The notes under the pieces are model-generated. The model was not told the DNA's origin. It did no database searches and was given only the letters and a program-made list of their open reading frames with translations. DNA of 64,000 nt from Candidatus Methylomirabilota bacterium (GTDB lineage: Bacteria > Methylomirabilota > Methylomirabilia > Rokubacteriales > CSP1-6): assembly GCA_035764725.1 (NCBI GenBank), contig DASTYT010000049.1:1-64000 (forward strand). Reading direction: 5' to 3'. Of this stretch, positions 42,912 to 51,771 are shown one piece after another. A program made the translations under genes and the position numbers. Within the stretch, counting starts at the first letter, position 1. Each line of letters opens with the position of its first letter.

Positions 42912-44747
42912 GTGCGCGCGCTCATCCTGTTCCTCCGGCGGCGCATCGCGCTGAAGCTGACCCTCACCCTGGTGGGTTTCACCGGCATCGCCGCCCTGGC
43001 CGCCGGCCTCTACGTGAACCGCGCCCTGGAGGGGTTTGCCGCCGATTCCCTCGAGGCGCGGCTGGCCGCGGTGGGCCGCGTCCTTCACGACGAGACGTGC
43101 GCCCAGCTCCCGGCGGACGCGGGCGCGCCGAGCATACAGGCCTTCGCGACCCGCGCCGGGCGGACCACGGGGGCACGCGTGACGGTGATCGCGCCCGACG
43201 GCCGGGTGCTCGCCGAGTCGGGCGCCGCGCCGGGCGGCGTGGCGGCGATGGAGAATCACGCCGATCGTCCCGAGGTGCGCGCGGCCCTGGCGGGGCGGGT
43301 GGGGCGCGATCTCCGCACCAGCGCGACGCTCGACGCGCCGCTCCTCTACGTCGCCATGCCCGTGCGCCAAGGCGACCGGCTCGTCGGCGTGCTGCGCCTC
43401 GCCGTGCCGCTGTCGGAAGTCACCGCGTCGTACGAGAGCGTGCATCGCGTGATGCTGGTGGGCGGGCTGGTCGCCCTCACGGTGGCGCTCGGCATCGGCC
43501 TCTTCGTGTCCGGGCGCGTGACGCGGCCCGTGGTGGAGATGCAGGCGATCGCTCGCCAGCTCAGCGAGGGCAGCTTCGCCGTGCGCGCGCCCGTGCGCTC
43601 TCCGGATGAGATCGGTACCCTCGGCCGCTCGCTCAACGTGCTGGCCGCGCGGCTCCGCGAGAAGATCCAGGACCTCGCCCAGGAGCAGGCCAAGGCCACC
43701 GCCATCCTCGACGGGATGGTCGAGGGCGTGATCGCGGTGGACGGCCATGACCACATCCTGCTCATGAACGAGCGCGCGCGGGCGATGTTCAATCTGGAGA
43801 GTGGACGTGTGGAGCGCAAGCCATTCCTCGAGGTCATCCGCAACGCGGACCTCCACACCGTCTTCCGCGAGGGACGGGCTGCGGGCGCGGACGATACGGG
43901 GGACGCGGCGGCGGTGCGGCGGGAGCTGCGTCTGAGCACGCCGGTCGAGCGCATCCTGCAGGTGCACGCGGTGCCGTTGCGGCTCGGCCCCGGCGAGACC
44001 GGCGTGGCCATGGTGCTCCACGACATCACGGCGCTGCGACAGCTCGAGCAGGTCCGCACGGAGTTCGTCGCGAATGTCTCCCACGAGCTCCGGACCCCGC
44101 TCACCGCCATCCAGGGCTATCTCGAGACCCTGCTGGGGGGCGCGATGGAGGATCCGGCGCATGCCCGGCGCTTCCTCGAGGTGGTGTTCCGGCACACGGA
44201 GCGGCTCGGCCGGCTGCTCAACGATCTCACCGACCTCTCCAACATCGAGCTCGGACGTGTGGCGCTACACCGAGGGCCGGTCGACCTTGCCGAGGTCGTG
44301 GAGGGGACCCTCGACATCATCCGCGCCAAGGCCGATGCGGGCGGGGTGCGGCTGGAGGCGCGGCTGCCCGATCACATGCCCGCGGTGCACGCGGATCGCG
44401 ACCGGCTGGCGCAGATCCTCATCAACCTGGTCGACAACGCCGTGAAGTACACGCCCGGGGGCGGTCGCGTGACCGTGGAAGGTGCGGCGGGAGTCGGGCT
44501 CGTGGAGGTGACGGTGGCCGACACGGGCGTCGGCATTCCGCCCGCCGACCTCCCCCGTGTCACCGAGCGCTTCTACCGGGTGGACAAGGCGCGCTCGCGC
44601 GAGCTGGGCGGCACCGGCCTCGGCCTCGCCATCGTCAAGCATCTGGTCGCCGCCCACGGGGGCACTCTCGTGATCGAAAGCCGGTTGGGTGAGGGCACCC
44701 GGGTGCGCGTCACCCTGCCCGCGGCGGAGCCGACGCTCGCCGTCTGA
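42912..44747 (+). CDS. PhoR-type membrane histidine kinase
   Basis: A 611-residue kinase: helix (about 12-38), periplasmic domain (about 39-170), helix (about 175-198), HAMP (GRVTRPVVEMQAIARQLSEGSF), PAS (ILDGMVEGVIAVDGHDHIL), HisKA with H391 in VSHELRTPLTAIQGYLE, and HATPase with DNAVKYTPGGG and GLGLAIVKHLV. Layout matches PhoR/WalK. The GTG start at 42912 follows the regulator stop by 2 bases and begins at the first helix; the open frame extends upstream only as a shadow. Confidence 0.92.
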   Translation: MRALILFLRRRIALKLTLTLVGFTGIAALAAGLYVNRALEGFAADSLEARLAAVGRVLHDETCAQLPADAGAPSIQAFATRAGRTTGARVTVIAPDGRVLAESGAAPGGVAAMENHADRPEVRAALAGRVGRDLRTSATLDAPLLYVAMPVRQGDRLVGVLRLAVPLSEVTASYESVHRVMLVGGLVALTVALGIGLFVSGRVTRPVVEMQAIARQLSEGSFAVRAPVRSPDEIGTLGRSLNVLAARLREKIQDLAQEQAKATAILDGMVEGVIAVDGHDHILLMNERARAMFNLESGRVERKPFLEVIRNADLHTVFREGRAAGADDTGDAAAVRRELRLSTPVERILQVHAVPLRLGPGETGVAMVLHDITALRQLEQVRTEFVANVSHELRTPLTAIQGYLETLLGGAMEDPAHARRFLEVVFRHTERLGRLLNDLTDLSNIELGRVALHRGPVDLAEVVEGTLDIIRAKADAGGVRLEARLPDHMPAVHADRDRLAQILINLVDNAVKYTPGGGRVTVEGAAGVGLVEVTVADTGVGIPPADLPRVTERFYRVDKARSRELGGTGLGLAIVKHLVAAHGGTLVIESRLGEGTRVRVTLPAAEPTLAV

Positions 44748-44769
44748 ACGCGGCCTCTCAGCGGGGGGA

Positions 44770-44880
44770 TCACTGGAAATAGCCCCCGAGGCCCGCCGCG
44801 AACACCGCCACGCCCAGCAGCACGGGCAGGCCCAGCCCCTGTCGCACGGTGATGACGCCGCCGTGACGGGACGACGACAC
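44770..44880 (-). CDS. possible 36-residue membrane miniprotein
   Basis: A GTG-started minus-strand frame encodes a short basic N-terminus, then a single hydrophobic helix (LPVLLGVAVFAAGLGGYF) and stop. It is the only content I can propose in the 44748-44945 gap apart from a hairpin. No ribosome-binding site is obvious and the start lies in an inverted repeat, so it may be a gene remnant or not a gene. Confidence 0.25.
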   Translation of the reverse strand: MSSSRHGGVITVRQGLGLPVLLGVAVFAAGLGGYFQ

Positions 44881-44887
44881 CCGTCAC
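44863..44887. repeat. 8-bp inverted repeat after the kinase gene
   Basis: GTGACGGG (44863-44870) and CCCGTCAC (44880-44887) are perfect inverted repeats with a 9-base loop. It could end the kinase transcript; there is no T-run. Confidence 0.35.
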
Positions 44888-44945
44888 TGAAACTTCACTC
44901 GCGGAGCGGTACGGCGTTCACATCCCCCGTGGGACGCTGAACGCA

Positions 44946-45092
44946 ATGAGCGCACTCCATGTCGAGCGGCAGGGGCGAGCCGATCTGCACGTGCACACGT
45001 GGTGGAGCGACGGGCCGCAGCGCCCGGAAGCGGTGGTCGCGGCCGCGGCGGGACGCGTCGACGTGTTGGCCATCACGGACCACGACGAGTCG
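44946..45092 (+). pseudogene. PHP-domain phosphoesterase remnant (N-terminal fragment)
   Basis: The frame from ATG 44946 encodes a typical start of a PHP-family metal-dependent phosphoesterase: RADLHVHTWWSDG (motif I, HxH) and VDVLAITDHDE (motif II). PHP similarity ends there, after about 48 residues, while real PHP proteins run to 200 or more with further metal motifs. The frame stays open through unrelated sequence into the hydrolase gene. I read it as a 5' remnant left by a deletion; a true PHP-hydrolase fusion is less likely because the hydrolase has its own strong start. Confidence 0.6.
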
Positions 45093-45128
45093 CCACGTCC
45101 ACTATCAGTCGCGTTCTCTCATCAAGTT

Positions 45129-45148
45129 TTTGCGCCAGAGCGCGCAAA
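45129..45148 (+). promoter_or_regulatory. hairpin overlapping the hydrolase ribosome-binding site
   Basis: TTTGCGC (45129-45135) and GCGCAAA (45142-45148) form a 7-bp stem with a 6-base loop; the right arm overlaps the start of AAAGGAG (45146-45152). It could limit translation of the hydrolase. Confidence 0.35.
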
Positions 45149-45158
45149 GGAGAGCCCT

Positions 45159-45968
45159 GTGAGCGACCACGGCGACTGCAACTTTCGTTGGCTGGAGCGC
45201 GGTGAGGGCGAGCCGGTGCTGTTCCTCCACGGGCTCTTCGGGCGCATGCACGACTGGGACGCCACGCTCGACCGCCTCAGCGCGTCCTGCCGTCCCATGG
45301 CGCTCTCGCTCCCGATGTTCGAGCCCTGGCTGCCGGAGCCCACCATCGAAGCCCTCGCGGATCACGTGCGCGGCTTCCTGGATGCCCTGGAGATCCCGCG
45401 CCTGATCCTCGGCGGGAACTCCCTCGGCGGTCACGTAGCCCTTCGCGTGGCCCTGGCTGCCCCCGAGCGCGTGTCCGGCCTCGTGCTCACCGGCTCGTCG
45501 GGGCTCTTCGAGCGGAGCTTCACGCGCGGGGTGCCGCACCGCCCGAGCAAGGCGTTCGTGCGCGAGAAGATGGAGGAGATCTTCTACGACCCCGAGCTCG
45601 TGACGCCGGAGTGGGTCGAGTCGGTGCGGCGGCTGGTGACCGCGCCAACCTCCGCGATGCGCGTCCTGCGCTTGGCCCGCGCCGCACGGCGCGACAACGT
45701 CGGGGCACGCCTCCACGAGTTGCGGCCGCCGACCCTGCTCGTGTGGGGCCGGGAGGATCGCATCACGCCACCCGAGGTGGCCGAGCGCTTCCAACAGCTC
45801 ATCCCCGACGCGGAGCTCCTCTACCTCTCGTCGTGCGGCCACGCGCCGATGCTCGAGGGGCCGGGTCCGTTCTCCGCCGCGGTCGCCTGGTGGCTCAAGG
45901 CTTCACGCGACCGGCGCGCGACGCCCGTGCTGGCGATGGAGTCGGCCTCCCTGGGGTCCGCGCGATGA
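45159..45968 (+). CDS. alpha/beta-hydrolase
   Basis: A 269-residue alpha/beta-hydrolase: oxyanion HG motif VLFLHGLFGRMHDWD, nucleophile Ser in GGNSLGGHVAL (G-x-S-x-G), acid Asp in LVWGREDRITPP, and base His in SSCGHAPMLE. GTG 45159 has AAAGGAG (45146-45152) 6 bases upstream, better supported than ATG 44946, which would fuse a PHP fragment. The substrate is unknown. The stop overlaps the start of the GH3-like gene (ATGA, 45965-45968), so the two are coupled and may act on one metabolite. Confidence 0.82.
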   Translation: MSDHGDCNFRWLERGEGEPVLFLHGLFGRMHDWDATLDRLSASCRPMALSLPMFEPWLPEPTIEALADHVRGFLDALEIPRLILGGNSLGGHVALRVALAAPERVSGLVLTGSSGLFERSFTRGVPHRPSKAFVREKMEEIFYDPELVTPEWVESVRRLVTAPTSAMRVLRLARAARRDNVGARLHELRPPTLLVWGREDRITPPEVAERFQQLIPDAELLYLSSCGHAPMLEGPGPFSAAVAWWLKASRDRRATPVLAMESASLGSAR

Positions 45969-47527
45969 TGGCGCGCGCGGCGGCGAGGGTGCTGGACTGG
46001 TGGGCCGCGCGGCGCCGGCGGTCGCTCGAGCGGGCGTGGCGGCGGCCGGGCGGCGTGCAGGAGGAGCGGTTGCTGAGTCTCGTCACCGCCGCGCGCGACA
46101 CCGAGTTCGGCCTCGCTCACGGCTTCGCGGCGATCCGCTCGGTGGCGGAGTATCAGGAGCGAGTGCCGCTGCGCGACTATCTGGGCCTCCAGTCCCTGTG
46201 GGCGCGCGCGGTGTGGGGCGTGCGGGATGTGACGTGGCCCGGCGAGGTGCGCCACTGGGTGAAGACGTCCGGGACCACCGCCGGCGACAAGCTGATCCCG
46301 GTCACGCGGGAGGCGCTCTCCGCCCACCGCCGCGGCGGCTGGGACGCCCTGCTCCTCGCGGCGGAGCGTGTGGGCGCGGAGCCGCTGCTCGGCGGCCCGA
46401 TGCTCTTCCTCGGCGGCAGCACCACCCTCAAGCCCCTCGGCGAGCGCAGCGTGGTCGGCGACCTCTCGGGGCTCACGGTGCGGCGACTCCCGCCGGTGCT
46501 TCGCGAGCGCTACGCGCCGGGCCCTGCGGCGGCGATCCAGGACTGGGAGACACGGGTCGAGGCGGTCGCACGGCAGGTCGCCTGGCAGGACGTGCGCCTC
46601 CTCGCGGGCATGCCATCCTGGATGCTCGTGCTGTTCGAGCGCATCGCCCGGGTGCGCGACCTGGAGGGCCGACCCGTGCGCGACATGCGGCAGTGCTGGC
46701 CCGAGCTCCGCATCTTCGTCCACGGCGGGGTGTCCTTCGGGCCCTACGCGAGCGTGCTGGCGGAGTGGCTGGGCCGCCCGCTCGAGCGTCTCGAGGTGTA
46801 TCCGGCGTCCGAGGGCTGGGTCGCGATGCAGACGGAGTCGCGGGACGGCCTGACCCTGACCCTCGACCACGACATCTTCTACGAGTTCGTGCCCGTGGAG
46901 GACGTGGGCTTGGACCGGCCCCGGCGCCACACGGTGGCGGACGTCGAGCTCGGGCGCCCGTACGCGGTCGCGCTCAGCACGACCGGCGGCCTCTGGTCGT
47001 ATCTCCTGGGCGATACCGTGCGCTTCACCGCGCGCGACCCGCTGCGCCTCCGCATCATCGGGCGCACGCGGCACTTCGTGAACGCGTTCGGGGAGAACGT
47101 GATCGTCGAGGAGGTGGAGCGCGCGCTCACCACCGCGTGCCATCGGACAGAGGCGGAAGTGGTCGAGTTCACGGTGGCGCCGCGCTATCCCTCGGAGGCT
47201 GAGGCGCGGGGCAGCCACGACTGGCTGGTGGAGTTCCGCGTGCCGCCTCGCGAGCCCGAGGAGTTCGCGCGCCTGCTCGACGAGGCGCTCGCCGCCCTGA
47301 ACACCGATTACGGTACCAAGCGCTGGCGGAATGTCGGCATGGTAGCGCCGCGCATCGTGACCCTGCCTGCCGGCACCTTCCACCACTGGATGCAGCGGGC
47401 GGGTAAGCTTGGCGATCAGCACAAGGTGCCGCGCGTGAGCAACGGCCGCGAGCTCGCGGAGGCGCTGCTCGCCGCGGGTGGGCTGGGGGCGCGTTTGGCG
47501 GCGCCCGGGGCCGTGGGCAGCCGGTGA
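45965..47527 (+). CDS. GH3-family adenylate-forming enzyme
   Basis: A 520-residue protein resembling plant-type GH3 acyl-acid amido synthetases, which also occur in bacteria. The phosphate-binding loop is KTSGTTAGDKLIPVT, followed by FVHGGVSFGPYA, YPASEGWVAMQ, LWSYLLGDTVRFT and HFVNAFGENVIVEEVE. Plant GH3 proteins adenylate carboxylic acids such as jasmonate or auxin and join them to amino acids; bacterial roles are largely unknown. The upstream coupled hydrolase could release or supply the acyl group (inference). Start ATG 45965; ATG 45968 is also possible. Confidence 0.85.
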   Translation: MMARAAARVLDWWAARRRRSLERAWRRPGGVQEERLLSLVTAARDTEFGLAHGFAAIRSVAEYQERVPLRDYLGLQSLWARAVWGVRDVTWPGEVRHWVKTSGTTAGDKLIPVTREALSAHRRGGWDALLLAAERVGAEPLLGGPMLFLGGSTTLKPLGERSVVGDLSGLTVRRLPPVLRERYAPGPAAAIQDWETRVEAVARQVAWQDVRLLAGMPSWMLVLFERIARVRDLEGRPVRDMRQCWPELRIFVHGGVSFGPYASVLAEWLGRPLERLEVYPASEGWVAMQTESRDGLTLTLDHDIFYEFVPVEDVGLDRPRRHTVADVELGRPYAVALSTTGGLWSYLLGDTVRFTARDPLRLRIIGRTRHFVNAFGENVIVEEVERALTTACHRTEAEVVEFTVAPRYPSEAEARGSHDWLVEFRVPPREPEEFARLLDEALAALNTDYGTKRWRNVGMVAPRIVTLPAGTFHHWMQRAGKLGDQHKVPRVSNGRELAEALLAAGGLGARLAAPGAVGSR

Positions 47528-47602
47528 GCATCGCGTGATCGTGCGCCAGGGACGCGGTGTTCCCACCGGTACGAGATGCTTCTGGCGGTCTAGGGGCCCG
47601 GC

Positions 47603-49672
47603 TCAGCCGGTCGGGCGGATACGGGAGCCGTTCGCCAGCTCGTAGAGCAGCTCCTGCGAGCGCAGGGGAGGCGAGGTCGTGGCGATCACGCGCTCGGACC
47701 GCCCGTCCGGGCGAATCAGCCGCGCCTTGGCGGTGTCGGCGAGCTGGATCTCGAGCATCTCGTGGATCTGGCGCTGCAGCGCGGGCTCGAGGATCGGGAA
47801 GGTCACTTCAACGCGATTGTCGAGGTTGCGCGGCATCCAGTCCGCCGAGGCCAGGAGGTAGTCCGGGTTGCTGCCGTTCTGGAAGTAGTAGACCCGGGCG
47901 TGCTCGAGATAGCGGTCGATGATGGAGATCGCGCGGATGCGGTCGGAGAGACCGGGTACGCCGGGGCGCAGGCAGCAGATGCCGCGGACGATGAGGTCGA
48001 TCTGGACCCCCGCCGAGCTCGCCTTGTAGAGCTCCTCGATCAGCTCGCGATCCACCAGGCTGTTCATCTTGCCGATGATCCGGGCCGGTCGCCCGGCGCG
48101 GGCGTGCTCCGCCTCGCGCCGGATGCGGCTCGCCAACCCCTCGCGCAGGCTCGTGGGCGCTACCGCGAGGTGGTGGAACCTACGCGGTCGCGTATAGCCG
48201 GTGAGGAGGTTGAACAGCTCGGTGAGGTCCTCGCCGAAGCTCTCCCGGCACGTGAAGAGACCAAGATCGGCATAGGTGCCGCCGGTGCGCACGTTGTAGT
48301 TGCCGGTCGCGAGGTGGCAATACCGGCGGATGCCATCCGGCTCCTGGCGCACGACCAGGCATGCCTTGCAATGGGTCTTGTAGCCGACCAGGCCGTACAC
48401 CACGTGCGCGCCCACTTCCTCGAGCGCGCGCGCCCAGCGGATGTTCGCCTCCTCGTCGAAGCGCGCCTGCAGCTCGACGAGCACCGCGACCTCCTTGCCG
48501 TTCTCGGCGGCCCGGGTGAGCGCCTGTGCGATCGGCGAGGTGGGGCTCACCCGGTAGAGCGTCATCTTGACCGCGAGGACCTTCGGATCCTCAGCCGCCG
48601 CGCTCACGAAGTGGGTGACGGCGTCGAAAGAGTGATACGGGTGGTGGGCGAGGATGTCGCCCGCGCGGATCGCCGACCACACGTCCGGGCTGCCCTCGAA
48701 GGCGGGCAGGGGGCGCGGCGGGAGCGGCCGGTCCTTGAGGGCGGGCAGATCCACCGCCGAGTACAGGCCGAAGAGGTCCGAAAAGGACGCGAAGCCGGCG
48801 GCCGCGTAGAGATCCTGCGGCTCGAGCTCGAGCTCATCGAGCAGGGTGGTCAGCACGGACTCGGGGAGGTCGGCGTCGTACTGCAGCCGCACCGCATCGC
48901 CCATGCGGCGGCCGCGCAGCCCGGCCTCGATGCTCGCGAGGAGGTCCATGGCGCGGGCGCGCTCGAGCTGGATGTCCGAGTCGCGAGTCACGCGGATCGC
49001 GTGGCAGGACTCGATCTCGTAGCCGTGGAAGAGCCACGGCATGTGCATCCGGATTACGTCCTCCAGGAGCATGAACGCGAACTGCCCAGGGGCGGCGGGC
49101 AGCGCGATGAACCGCGGCACCACGTGGGCGGGTAGGTGGACGAGCGCGAGGGTGGCGCGGGGGAGCGGTGAGGTCTCGATCGGGCGGACGGATGCGACCA
49201 GGCAGAGGGCGCGATTGCCGAGATGCGGGAAGGGATGCCCCGGATCGATCGCGAGCGGCGTGATGATCGGGTGGAGAATGCGCCGGAAATAGTCCTCGAG
49301 GAAGGTGCGCTGCTCGTCCGTCGCCTCCTTCGGCCGAATGATCGCGATACCTTCGGCGGCGAGGAGGGGCTGGATCTCCTCCAGGAAGCACCGGTGCTGC
49401 TCGTCCACCAGCTCGTGGATCCGTCGCATGATGGCGCTGAGCGCGGCAGCGGGCGTGAGGCCGTCCGGGCCGGGCGTCGTGTCGCCCGCGCGGAGCTGCC
49501 GCTTGAGCCCCGCGACACGCACCATGAAGAACTCGTCGAGATTGGAGCTGAAGATGGCGAGGAACTTGACGCGCTCGAGCAGCGGCACGCTGGGATCCTG
49601 GGCCTCCTCGAGGACGCGGGCGTTGAACTCGAGCCAGGAGAGCTCGCGATTGATCAAATTCGTCTCACTCAT
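47603..49672 (-). CDS. ppk1: polyphosphate kinase 1
   Basis: A 689-residue PPK1: NRELSWLEFNARVLEEA at the N-terminus, FSSNLDEFFMVRVAGL, the phospho-accepting His in GLVGYKTHCKACLVV, and the second His in DRYLEHARVYYFQNG. It makes polyphosphate reversibly from ATP. Length fits (about 690). Its ATG overlaps the ppx stop by 4 bases, so a polyphosphate synthase and its hydrolase are translated together. It ends 75 bases from the convergent GH3-like gene; that gap holds nothing recognisable. Confidence 0.95.
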   Translation of the reverse strand: MSETNLINRELSWLEFNARVLEEAQDPSVPLLERVKFLAIFSSNLDEFFMVRVAGLKRQLRAGDTTPGPDGLTPAAALSAIMRRIHELVDEQHRCFLEEIQPLLAAEGIAIIRPKEATDEQRTFLEDYFRRILHPIITPLAIDPGHPFPHLGNRALCLVASVRPIETSPLPRATLALVHLPAHVVPRFIALPAAPGQFAFMLLEDVIRMHMPWLFHGYEIESCHAIRVTRDSDIQLERARAMDLLASIEAGLRGRRMGDAVRLQYDADLPESVLTTLLDELELEPQDLYAAAGFASFSDLFGLYSAVDLPALKDRPLPPRPLPAFEGSPDVWSAIRAGDILAHHPYHSFDAVTHFVSAAAEDPKVLAVKMTLYRVSPTSPIAQALTRAAENGKEVAVLVELQARFDEEANIRWARALEEVGAHVVYGLVGYKTHCKACLVVRQEPDGIRRYCHLATGNYNVRTGGTYADLGLFTCRESFGEDLTELFNLLTGYTRPRRFHHLAVAPTSLREGLASRIRREAEHARAGRPARIIGKMNSLVDRELIEELYKASSAGVQIDLIVRGICCLRPGVPGLSDRIRAISIIDRYLEHARVYYFQNGSNPDYLLASADWMPRNLDNRVEVTFPILEPALQRQIHEMLEIQLADTAKARLIRPDGRSERVIATTSPPLRSQELLYELANGSRIRPTG

Positions 49673-50592
49673 GGTGTCCTGCTTCCGTTGAAGGTTTCGC
49701 GAAGGAGAATGCCGTCGCGGACCCCGAGGGTGGAGACCGTCATTCTACGATATCCGCAGAGGATCATCAATTCCTCGATCACCACTGCGCCGGCGAGGAT
49801 GATGTCGGCGCGCTCGGCCTTGAGGCCGCGCAGTCGGCGACGGCGACGCAGCGAGACCGCCTCGAGCCGCTGGCGGATCGCGATCACGTGCGACTGCGAG
49901 AGGCGGAGTCCGTGACGCGTGCGGCGTCGCTTCGATGTCCGCGCCAGATGCATGCGCGCCAGCGCCCGCACGGTGCCGCCCAGACCGATGAGGTCCGCGC
50001 CGGGTGCGGCGGGCGGCAGGGCGGCGAGCACGTGATCCCGGATCTCGCCGCGCAGTGCGCGAAGCTCGCGGCCGCTGGGCGGGTCGTGGTGCAGGAAGCG
50101 TCGCGTCAGACGCACGGCGCCAAGAGGGAGGCTGGCGAAGGCGATCAGCCGCCCGGCGTGCACGCGTGACACCTGCAAGCTGCCTCCGCCGAGATCGGCC
50201 ACCGCGCCCTCGCGGATCCGATGCGCGCTCAGCGCGGCCAGCGCGCCCAGCCGCGCTTCCTGGCGCGAGCTCAGCACGCGGACGTCCACGCCCTCGCGGC
50301 GCCGCAGCGGATTCAGCAGCCGCTCTCGATTGGCCGCGTCACGCACCGCGGCGGTGGCCACCGCGACCACGCGGGGGCGGGCGCCGTTGTTCACGGTGCC
50401 GAGGAAGCGATGGACGGCGCGGAGCGTGGAATCGACCGCGGCCTGCGGCAACCGGCCGGGCTCGCCACTGCCGAGTCGAGTCTGGACGCGCTGTTCCTTC
50501 AGGATGCGGAATCCCACGCCCTCATTGATCCGTGTCAAAAGGAAGCGAGCAGCGTTCGAGCCGAGGTCGATCAGGGCCACCAGCTCGGACAT
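49669..50592 (-). CDS. ppx: exopolyphosphatase/GppA-family phosphatase
   Basis: A 307-residue Ppx/GppA core: ALIDLGSNAARFLL (phosphate loop 1), VVAVATAAVRDAANR, VADLGGGSLQ (loop 2), and GLGGTVRALARMHL. It releases orthophosphate from polyphosphate or hydrolyses pppGpp; co-translation with ppk1 favours polyphosphate. It is the short two-domain form without the HD-like C-terminus of E. coli Ppx. A long Arg-rich stretch (KRRRTRHGLR, LRRRRRLRGLK) lies near residues 225-260. Confidence 0.87.
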   Translation of the reverse strand: MSELVALIDLGSNAARFLLTRINEGVGFRILKEQRVQTRLGSGEPGRLPQAAVDSTLRAVHRFLGTVNNGARPRVVAVATAAVRDAANRERLLNPLRRREGVDVRVLSSRQEARLGALAALSAHRIREGAVADLGGGSLQVSRVHAGRLIAFASLPLGAVRLTRRFLHHDPPSGRELRALRGEIRDHVLAALPPAAPGADLIGLGGTVRALARMHLARTSKRRRTRHGLRLSQSHVIAIRQRLEAVSLRRRRRLRGLKAERADIILAGAVVIEELMILCGYRRMTVSTLGVRDGILLRETFNGSRTP

Positions 50593-50618
50593 GGCGGCAA
50601 GTGTCGACGAGTTGCCGC

Positions 50619-50645
50619 ATTACCGTCAAGCAACAGAATTGTTAC
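50619..50645 (-). promoter_or_regulatory. Pho-box-like 11-bp repeats upstream of ppx-ppk1
   Basis: On the minus strand GTAAC (50645-50641), GTTGC (50634-50630) and GTAAT (50623-50619) recur exactly every 11 bases, in the direction of ppx, starting 27 bases before its ATG. The same unit and spacing precede pstS and the second phoB-type gene. Confidence 0.5.
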
Positions 50646-50832
50646 GAGGACAGTTATCCACCTCTATCCACCGGCAACAACATATCCGGGCGACGAGATG
50701 CCCGATGGCACCACCGGATGGGTGTCTCCGCATGAATGGGGGCGGTGTGGTTCCCCGACGGTCTTCGGGCTATAGTGGCATTCACCGGCCACGGGCCGCG
50801 GTGAAGCGCCGAGCGCACGGGAGGAGCATTAG

Positions 50833-51666
50833 ATGGCGAGCGACGAGAGCAGGGACACCATCCGCGACAAGGTCAAGGAGAAGTACGGCCAAGCGGCGCT
50901 GCGCGTGATCGCGACCGATGATGCCGGTTGCTGCGGTACCGCCTCATCCCTGGGCTGTGCGGACCCGATAACGTCCGATCTCTACGATGCCGCCCAGACC
51001 TGCGGGCTGCCGCAGGAGGCAATGGCGGCGTCCCTGGGCTGCGGCAATCCCACCGCGCTCGCCCAGCTCGTCCCCGGCGACGTGGTCCTGGATCTCGGCT
51101 CGGGCGGCGGCATCGACGTGCTCCTGTCGGCGAGGCGAGTGGGGCCGACGGGCAAGGCCTATGGCCTCGACATGACGGACGAGATGCTTGCACTGGCGCG
51201 CGAGAATCAGCAGAAGGCCGGGCTCGGCAACGTGGAGTTCCTCAAGGGGGAGATCGAGGCCATCCCGCTGCCCGACGCGCACGTGGACGTGATCATCTCC
51301 AACTGCGTGATCAATCTCTCCGGTGACAAGGACCGCGTCCTCAAGGAGGCGTTCCGTGTCCTCAAGCCAGGCGGACGCTTCGCGGTGTCGGACGTGGTCG
51401 TGCGGGGCTCCGTGCCAGCGGCGATCCGGCGCAGCGTCGAGCTCTGGATCGGCTGCGTGGCGGGCGCCCTCGAGGAGCGGGAGTACCGGGACAAGCTGTC
51501 CGCGGCCGGGTTCGAAGCCATCGACGTCGAGCCCACCCGCATCTACCAGGTGGAGGACGCGCGCGCGTTCCTCGCGAAGGCGGGCATCGACGCCGATGCC
51601 ATCGCTGCGGAAGTGGAAGGGAAGTTCATGAGCGCGTTCATCCGCGCGCGGAAGCCTGCGTCGTAG
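50833..51666 (+). CDS. arsM: arsenite methyltransferase
   Basis: A 277-residue SAM methyltransferase: SAM motif [17 protein letters not shown], and the conserved cysteines C70 ([10 protein letters not shown]), C158 (IISNCVINL) and C208 (WIGCVAGAL) that bind As(III) in ArsM. An N-terminal CC pair (C33, C34) is also typical. It methylates arsenite to mono-, di- and trimethylarsenicals. GGGAGGAG lies 6 bases before ATG 50833. No arsR or other ars gene is adjacent; it stands alone between the polyphosphate and phosphate-uptake genes, plausible because arsenate enters by the Pst system. Confidence 0.92.
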   Translation: MASDESRDTIRDKVKEKYGQAALRVIATDDAGCCGTASSLGCADPITSDLYDAAQTCGLPQEAMAASLGCGNPTALAQLVPGDVVLDLGSGGGIDVLLSARRVGPTGKAYGLDMTDEMLALARENQQKAGLGNVEFLKGEIEAIPLPDAHVDVIISNCVINLSGDKDRVLKEAFRVLKPGGRFAVSDVVVRGSVPAAIRRSVELWIGCVAGALEEREYRDKLSAAGFEAIDVEPTRIYQVEDARAFLAKAGIDADAIAAEVEGKFMSAFIRARKPAS

Positions 51667-51702
51667 GGGCTCATTGGGGTCTTCACCCAGGATTTACGCC
51701 AC

Positions 51703-51718
51703 CGTCATCGCAGCGTAA
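51703..51718 (+). promoter_or_regulatory. Pho-box-like repeat upstream of the second phoB-type gene
   Basis: CGTCAT-CGCAG-CGTAAC: units start at 51703 and 51714, 11 bases apart, resembling the paired TGTCA/TGTAA halves of the enterobacterial Pho box. It suggests autoregulation of the regulator. Confidence 0.5.
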
Positions 51719-51771
51719 CCTCACGCCGCGATAGTCCGCCTGTGCGAACCACAGGTGAGATGACACCCCCC

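Noticed and set aside
44946..45968. A single 340-residue PHP-domain/alpha-beta-hydrolase fusion gene
   Set aside because: The PHP part is only its first two motifs, and a strong AAAGGAG with correct spacing starts the hydrolase at GTG 45159. Treated as remnant plus separate gene, with the fusion kept as an alternative in the findings.
50654..50672. DnaA-box-like TTATCCACC plus a second TATCCACC, two bases apart, suggesting a replication origin
   Set aside because: Only two imperfect boxes, with no dnaA, dnaN, gidA/parAB or AT-rich unwinding region nearby. The stretch is better read as part of the ppx/arsM control region.
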